DNA of 12,157 nt from an uncultured Methylobacter sp. (GTDB lineage Bacteria; Pseudomonadota; Gammaproteobacteria; Methylococcales; Methylomonadaceae): contig CAIKYI010000380.1 of the NCBI GenBank assembly GCA_903831545.1, positions 1 through 12,157 on the forward strand, read 5' to 3'. Each line of letters starts with the position of its first letter. Position 1 is the first letter of the stretch. Positions 8,053-12,157 of the stretch are shown piece after piece. Made by a program: the position numbers and the translations under genes. The notes beneath the pieces were generated by a model. That model did no database searches. It was given only the letters and a program-made list of their open reading frames with translations, and was not told the origin of the DNA.

Positions 8053-8403
8053 ATGAGTTTTTTTATTTCTGATGCTGCCGCTGCCGCAGCTCCCGCCGCC
8101 CAATCGCCTGGCATCGAAGGAATGCTGTTCCCGCTTGGAATTTTGGTATTTTTTTACTTTTTGTTTCTGCGTCCACAATCCAAACGTGCCAAAGAAAAGA
8201 AAGAAATGATAGCCGCAATGACCAAAGGCGCTGAAGTGGTCACCTCCGGCGGAATTTTAGGCAAGATTGTTGATTTGGATGATAACTTTGTCAAAATCGA
8301 AATTTGCGACAACACCTTTATTCAAGTACAGCGTCATAACATTGAAAGCATGATGCCGAAAGGAACTTACAAAGCTATAACTAAAAAACCGGTTAGAGCT
8401 TAA
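8053..8403 (+). CDS. yajC: Sec translocon accessory protein YajC
   Basis: YajC is a small single-pass inner-membrane protein that associates with SecDF and the SecYEG translocon; it also contacts AcrB in E. coli and is not essential there. The 116-residue product has the typical order: an Ala-rich N-terminus, one transmembrane helix at about 24-43 (FPLGILVFFYFLFLRPQ) and a cytoplasmic domain with RPQSKRAKEKKEM, VVTSGGILGKI and a final IQVQRHNIESMMPKGTY. Length is normal for the family. The start ATG has GAGG about 8 bases upstream. It lies 60 bases after tgt and 116 before secD, in the classical gene order, so co-transcription is likely. A hairpin element sits in the gap to secD. Confidence 0.96.
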   Translation: MSFFISDAAAAAAPAAQSPGIEGMLFPLGILVFFYFLFLRPQSKRAKEKKEMIAAMTKGAEVVTSGGILGKIVDLDDNFVKIEICDNTFIQVQRHNIESMMPKGTYKAITKKPVRA

Positions 8404-8414
8404 TATCATCGCCT

Positions 8415-8478
8415 GTAGGATGGGTAGAGCAATATGAGCCCCTTAATTTATAAGGAAGTTCGGCTATTGCCTCTACCC
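8415..8478. repeat. REP-like hairpin element between yajC and secD
   Basis: A GTAG head (8415-8418) precedes a long imperfect hairpin: GGGTAGAG (8422-8429) with CTCTACCC (8471-8478), then CAATA (8430-8434) with TATTG (8465-8469) past one bulged base, AGCC (8437-8440) with GGCT (8462-8465, sharing one base with the previous arm), and CCTTA (8441-8445) with TAAGG (8451-8455) around an ATTTA loop. GTAG followed by a GC-containing hairpin is the hallmark of REP sequences mobilised by RAYT transposases. No T run follows, so termination before secD is unlikely. Confidence 0.6.
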
Positions 8479-8519
8479 GCTTTTACGACTGCGACATTGT
8501 TGAATTGATGGAATAACAC

Positions 8520-10367
8520 ATGCAAAACCATTTCCCACTTTGGAAAAATCTACTGGTCCTGATTGTTTTTGCAGTCGGGATTATTTATGCGTTACCTAAC
8601 CTGTACGGCGATGATCCCTCGGTTCAGGTGTCATCGACACGCCCGGCTAAACTCCTGCAGGATCAGGCAAACAAGATCGAGTCAGAACTAAAGACCGGCG
8701 GATATACTGCAAAAATTTTCGAGTTTAAAGATGGCCAGGTTTTAGCGCGGTTTAATAATGCCGACGAGCAACTTAAAGCGGCTGATTTGCTTCGGGATAA
8801 AATGGGCGATGATTATAATGTCGCCTTAAATCTGGCGCCAACGACACCGGTCTGGCTTAGGTCCTTAGGTGCTGAAGCCATGTATCTTGGTCTGGACTTG
8901 CGGGGCGGGGTACATTTTCTACTGGAAGTAGATATGGATGCCGCCGTTAAGCAAGCCGAGGAACGTTATAACGACGACGTGCGTCTGGCTTTGCGTAACG
9001 AAAAAATCCGTTATCAGTCGGTTTCCAAAGACAGTGGCTTCATCAAGGTCAAGTTGAATTCAGCAGATGACAAACAGGCGCTGATGACATTGCTTGCCAA
9101 AGATTTTCGTACTCTGGATATCACCGAACCCAAAGAGCCGGATCAAGTCTGGTTAAAGCTTTCTGAAAAAGAAGAAAGAGAAATCAAGAAATTTGCTGTC
9201 GCGCAAAACATGACCACGCTGCGAAATCGAGTCAATGAACTTGGTGTTGCAGAACCGGTTATTCAGCAACAGGGCGAAAATCGCATTGTAATCCAATTGC
9301 CTGGGGTGCAGGATACTACGCGAGCCAAGGAAATTTTGGGTACTACGGCAACGCTGGAATATCGTCTTGTTGATGTTGAACATGATGTACAGCAGGCCGT
9401 TGCCGGGCATGTTCCGGTCGGAAGCCGTTTATACACTGAGCGCAACGGCAACCCTATACTGTTGGATCGCAGAATTATTGTAACCGGCGATCAAATCGTG
9501 GATGCTTCTTCGGGTGTAGACCAGGACGGCAGACCTTCGGTGAATATTTCCCTGAATGGTGTGGGTGCCACAAAAATGGGTAAATTGACCCAGGCTAATG
9601 TTGGCAAGCCCATGGCTGTGGTGTTCATCGAATATAAAGTTGAAACCAAGATAGTCAATGGACAAAAAGTTCATCGCAAAGAAAAAGTCGAAAAAGTCAT
9701 CAATGTAGCGACTATTCAGGGGGTTTTTAGTCACCGCTTCCAAACCACAGGTTTGGATAGCCCACAAGAAGCACGCACCTTGTCTTTATTATTAAGAGCC
9801 GGCGCACTTGCCGCGCCAGTTGAAATTGTCGAAGAGCGTACTGTAGGTCCAAGCTTGGGTCAGGACAATATTGATAAAGGTATCTTGTCTTTTGTGGTGG
9901 GCTTTGCGCTTGTTGTCTTATTCATGGCGGTTTATTACAAATTGTTCGGCATGATCGCCAACTTTGCGCTGGCTTTTAACGTGGTTATTGTAGTCGCTAT
10001 TTTATCGATGCTGCAGGCCACTTTAACTTTGCCGGGTATTGCCGGGATCATTCTGACCGTGGGGATGTCGGTTGACGCCAACGTGTTAATCTTTGAACGG
10101 ATCAAAGAAGAACTCAAAAATGGCAACACGCCGCAATCGGCCATTTTTATCGGATATGACAAAGCCTTTGGCACCATTCTGGATTCCCATTTTACCAATC
10201 TTGTGGTGGCGGTAGTGTTGTTTGCTTATGGAACAGGTTCAGTTAAGGGTTTTGCTGTAACACTGATTATCGGAATTTTATCTTCAATGTTTACAGCCAT
10301 TACCGGTACAAGAATGGTTATTAACTGGACTTACGGTAATCGCAGGGTTGAGAAATTATCTATTTAA
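8520..10367 (+). CDS. secD: Protein translocase subunit SecD
   Basis: SecD pairs with SecF in the inner membrane and uses the proton gradient to pull preproteins out of SecYEG on the periplasmic side. The 615-residue product has the same length as E. coli SecD. Order: transmembrane helix 1 at about 8-25; the large periplasmic domain, with the family motif GLDLRGGVHFLLEVD (124-138), NRVNELGVAEP (236-246), VIQLPGVQD (257-265) and LLLRAGALAAPV (423-434); then five C-terminal transmembrane helices from about 453 to 605. GMSVDANVLIFERI (515-528) places an Asp at 519, matching the functionally important D519 of E. coli. The start ATG has only a weak GGA ribosome site and matches the usual N-terminus (PLWKNLLVL). 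It lies 116 bases after yajC and 113 before secF. The intervening gaps are longer than usual because each holds a palindromic element. Confidence 0.97.
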   Translation: MQNHFPLWKNLLVLIVFAVGIIYALPNLYGDDPSVQVSSTRPAKLLQDQANKIESELKTGGYTAKIFEFKDGQVLARFNNADEQLKAADLLRDKMGDDYNVALNLAPTTPVWLRSLGAEAMYLGLDLRGGVHFLLEVDMDAAVKQAEERYNDDVRLALRNEKIRYQSVSKDSGFIKVKLNSADDKQALMTLLAKDFRTLDITEPKEPDQVWLKLSEKEEREIKKFAVAQNMTTLRNRVNELGVAEPVIQQQGENRIVIQLPGVQDTTRAKEILGTTATLEYRLVDVEHDVQQAVAGHVPVGSRLYTERNGNPILLDRRIIVTGDQIVDASSGVDQDGRPSVNISLNGVGATKMGKLTQANVGKPMAVVFIEYKVETKIVNGQKVHRKEKVEKVINVATIQGVFSHRFQTTGLDSPQEARTLSLLLRAGALAAPVEIVEERTVGPSLGQDNIDKGILSFVVGFALVVLFMAVYYKLFGMIANFALAFNVVIVVAILSMLQATLTLPGIAGIILTVGMSVDANVLIFERIKEELKNGNTPQSAIFIGYDKAFGTILDSHFTNLVVAVVLFAYGTGSVKGFAVTLIIGILSSMFTAITGTRMVINWTYGNRRVEKLSI

Positions 10368-10370
10368 CAT

Positions 10371-10434
10371 ATAGGTTGGGTTAGCGTAGCGTAACCCAAC
10401 AAAAATCTCTTTTGTGTTGAGTTTCGCTAATCAA
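10371..10434. repeat. REP-like palindromic element between secD and secF
   Basis: GTTGGGTTA (10375-10383) and TAACCCAAC (10392-10400) form a perfect 9-bp stem with loop GCGTAGCG, preceded by an ATAG head. A second hairpin overlaps it: CAACA-AAAA (10397-10405), loop TCTC, TTTT-G-TGTTG (10410-10419), with one bulged base. The outer bases TTAGCG (10381-10386) also match CGCTAA (10425-10430), and TTG (10376-10378) matches CAA (10432-10434), so the element can also fold as one larger hairpin. It begins 3 bases after the secD stop. Palindromes with TTGGGTT/AACCCAA arms are common interspersed repeats in many bacteria, by recollection. Confidence 0.65.
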
Positions 10435-10480
10435 AGCGGCATCTTGAGTCTGGTTCGTTGAATTTTTAGAAGATTAAATT

Positions 10481-11407
10481 ATGAAGACAACAAATATAAA
10501 TTTTATAGGCAACCGCAACATAGCACTGATTTTTTCCGGTGTGTTGATGATCATCTCGATGGGATCATTGGCGATACGTGGCTTGCAAATGGGTATCGAT
10601 TTTACCGGCGGAACATTAATTGAAGTTGGTTACCAAAAAGCTGCTGATTTAACCGTGCTCCGTAATACTTTGGATGCGGAAGGCTATAACGATGCTACGG
10701 TACAGAATTTTGGCACCACCAAAGACGTTTTAATTCGCTTAAGACCGCAAGATGGCGTCAGCAATGTCGAGTTAAGCACTAAAGTGCTTGAAGCCATCAA
10801 CAAAAATACCGCTGAACCGGCAAGTGTCAGACGTGTTGAATTTGTCGGCCCGCAAGTCGGAGACGATTTGGCAGAAGACGGCTTTTTGGCTCTACTGTAT
10901 TCAACAATCGGTATTCTAATTTACATCGCCTGGCGTTTTGAATGGAAATTCTCAGCCGGTGCCGTACTGGCGACCGTGCATGACGTTGTGGTCACCTTGG
11001 GACTGTTCTCCGTGTTAGGCCTGGAGTTTGATTTAACGGTATTGGCGGCGGTACTTGCACTGATCGGTTACTCTTTAAACGATACTATTGTGGTTTATGA
11101 CCGTATCCGGGAAAACTTCCGTGGTTTAAGAAATAAATCGACTGAAGAAATCATGAATATTTCAGTTAATGTCACCTTAAGTCGTACCATCATGACCTCG
11201 TTGACGGTGATTTTGGTATTGGTTTCGTTGTTCTTTCTGGGCGGCGAAGTCATACATAACTTTTCTGTGGTACTGTTGTTCGGCGTATTTTTTGGCACCT
11301 ATTCTTCAATATTTATCGCAAGTCCTATGGCATTAATGCTGGGTATCAGTCCTGAAGACTTGATGATTCCGGTAAAAGAAGGCGCAGAACTGGATGGCCG
11401 GCCTTAA
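10481..11407 (+). CDS. secF: Protein translocase subunit SecF
   Basis: SecF is the partner of SecD in the proton-driven SecDF export motor. The 308-residue product is close to the usual 300-325. Order: transmembrane helix 1 at about 13-32; periplasmic domain with the signature GIDFTGGTLIEVGY (38-51) and FVGPQVGDDL (121-130); five further transmembrane helices between about 135 and 290. The conserved GYSLNDTIVVYDRIRENFR (196-214) contains D201 and D207; one of these corresponds to the conserved proton-relay Asp region of SecF. RTIMTSLTVILVL and FGVFFGTYSSIFIASP complete the family pattern. The start ATG is preceded by AGAAGA at 7 bases. No frame disruption is seen. It follows secD in the same orientation, probably on one transcript. 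Confidence 0.97.
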   Translation: MKTTNINFIGNRNIALIFSGVLMIISMGSLAIRGLQMGIDFTGGTLIEVGYQKAADLTVLRNTLDAEGYNDATVQNFGTTKDVLIRLRPQDGVSNVELSTKVLEAINKNTAEPASVRRVEFVGPQVGDDLAEDGFLALLYSTIGILIYIAWRFEWKFSAGAVLATVHDVVVTLGLFSVLGLEFDLTVLAAVLALIGYSLNDTIVVYDRIRENFRGLRNKSTEEIMNISVNVTLSRTIMTSLTVILVLVSLFFLGGEVIHNFSVVLLFGVFFGTYSSIFIASPMALMLGISPEDLMIPVKEGAELDGRP

Positions 11408-11428
11408 GTGATTTCTAAATAATTGCCC

Positions 11429-11532
11429 ACGAAAGACACACAATAAATCAAATCGATATATCAGTCTTCTCTTCACCCTTTAGGTGTTGGTTTACAGCTT
11501 GGTATTTCTTTGAAAACTTTCGTGTCTTTCGT
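11429..11532. repeat. Inverted repeat ACGAAAGACAC/GTGTCTTTCGT between secF and ndk
   Basis: An 11-base perfect inverted repeat at 11429-11439 and 11522-11532 flanks 82 bases with no gene. A second TTTCGT at 11515-11520 lies just before the right arm. The wide loop makes a simple transcription terminator unlikely; a small non-autonomous repeat element or a remnant of one is more plausible. Confidence 0.45.
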
Positions 11533-11602
11533 ATTTTTGGTTGACGAAATGATTTTTCCAGCTTTGACGGGACATTCTTTCTCGGAAATTTTCTTGGTCA
11601 GG

Positions 11603-11608
11603 TATAAT
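11603..11608 (+). promoter_or_regulatory. -10 element of the ndk promoter
   Basis: A perfect TATAAT lies 44 bases before the ndk start. No good -35 hexamer is at 16-18 bases; the nearest TTGACG copies (11541 and 11564) are too far. ndk therefore probably has its own promoter with a weak -35, separate from the sec genes. Confidence 0.5.
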
Positions 11609-11652
11609 CTGCCGCTTAATACTATTTATTCATAATTTGGAGTTTTACAAAC

Positions 11653-12084
11653 ATGGCGATAGAACGCACTTTCTCAATCATTAAGCCTGATGCAGTAGCA
11701 AAAAATGTAATCGGCGAAATTTACAGTCGTTTTGAAAAAAATGATTTAAAAATCGTAGCGGCAAAAATGCTGCACTTGACTCGCGAACAAGCCGAAGGCT
11801 TTTACGCTGAACATAGCGAACGCGGTTTTTTTGCTGATTTGGTGTCTTTTATGATTTCAGGCCCTGTGATCATGCAAGTGCTGGAAGGCGAAAACGCGGT
11901 TCTTAAGCATCGCGAAATCATGGGCGCTACCAACCCTAAAGAAGCTGCGGCTGGCACTATCCGTGCTGATTTCGCTGCCAGCATTGATGAAAATGCCGTC
12001 CACGGTTCGGATGCGGTCGAAACGGCTCAAAGGGAAATTGCTTTCTTTTTCTCAGCTAATGAAATTTGTGTTAGAACCCGTTAA
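11653..12084 (+). CDS. ndk: Nucleoside diphosphate kinase
   Basis: Ndk transfers the gamma-phosphate of ATP to other nucleoside diphosphates through a phosphohistidine, balancing NTP and dNTP pools in the cytoplasm. The 143-residue product has the standard bacterial length. It begins [12 protein letters not shown] with the conserved Lys11 and ends with the active-site region NAVHGSD, placing the phosphorylated His at 117. RGFF (57-60), [15 protein letters not shown] (69-83), GATNP (91-95) and GTIRADFA (101-108) line the nucleotide site. All key residues are present. GGAG (11639-11642) lies 10 bases before the ATG. A strong intrinsic terminator follows directly, so the gene can be a single transcription unit, although secF 245 bases upstream runs in the same direction. 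Confidence 0.98.
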   Translation: MAIERTFSIIKPDAVAKNVIGEIYSRFEKNDLKIVAAKMLHLTREQAEGFYAEHSERGFFADLVSFMISGPVIMQVLEGENAVLKHREIMGATNPKEAAAGTIRADFAASIDENAVHGSDAVETAQREIAFFFSANEICVRTR

Positions 12085-12111
12085 AACAAAAACCATCAAT
12101 TTGCTCGATTT

Positions 12112-12143
12112 CGACAGAAAAGGTCTTGCGGCCTTTTTTGTCG
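12112..12143 (+). terminator. Intrinsic terminator after ndk
   Basis: A 14-pair hairpin with loop TTGC (12126-12129): CGACAGAAAAGGTC (12112-12125) pairs with GGCCTTTTTTGTCG (12130-12143), including two G-T pairs. The six-T run (12134-12139) is part of the 3' arm. With the shorter AAAAGGTC/GGCCTTTT stem it acts as a classical terminator tail. It lies 28 bases after the ndk stop. Confidence 0.75.
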
Positions 12144-12157
12144 CTTTAGGCGAAAAG

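Noticed and set aside
9153..9767. Minus-strand open frames inside secD
   Set aside because: Antisense to the conserved SecD periplasmic domain; no ribosome sites or recognisable products.

Overview
The window reads as chromosomal DNA from a gammaproteobacterium. The conserved block tgt-yajC-secD-secF followed by ndk, together with SecD, SecF, Tgt and Ndk sequences close to those of E. coli, supports this. The moderately AT-leaning base composition, an NlpE-type copper protein, a multicopper oxidase, a heme-binding chemoreceptor and palindromic intergenic repeats would fit a methanotroph of the Methylococcales. That narrower placement is an impression from gene content, not something the sequence proves.

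Layout. Positions 1-432 hold the C-terminal end of a multicopper oxidase whose start lies outside the window. A small DUF486 membrane protein (about 711-1049, +) follows and converges with a GT1/GT28-like glycosyltransferase (1062-2318, -). A two- or three-helix hypothetical membrane protein (2464-2934, +) converges with a large methyl-accepting chemotaxis protein (3111 to about 5258, -). The chemoreceptor has a periplasmic Tll0287-like sensor with a CxxCH heme site, HAMP, two extra tandem HAMP-like modules and a standard signalling tip. An AT-rich gap of about 850 bp contains a small cluster of DnaA-box-like 9-mers and a good sigma70 promoter, which drives a periplasmic NlpE-like copper protein (6118-6597).

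From 6877 to 11407 lies a housekeeping block: tgt (queuosine tRNA modification), yajC, secD and secF (the accessory complex that uses proton motive force to help SecYEG export). ndk (11653-12084) has its own -10 element and ends in a strong intrinsic terminator. Four inverted-repeat elements interrupt this half of the window: a triple-nested one before tgt, REP-like hairpins in the yajC-secD and secD-secF gaps, and an 11-bp inverted repeat before ndk.

I found no clear new multi-gene system. The most interesting points are two genes (chemoreceptor and DUF486) whose conserved first transmembrane segment lies upstream of the first ATG. In each case a Shine-Dalgarno-like sequence is present but no ATG, GTG or TTG start codon. 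Other points of interest are the heme-binding chemoreceptor, the DnaA-box cluster at a non-canonical place, and the palindromic elements inside the sec operon.
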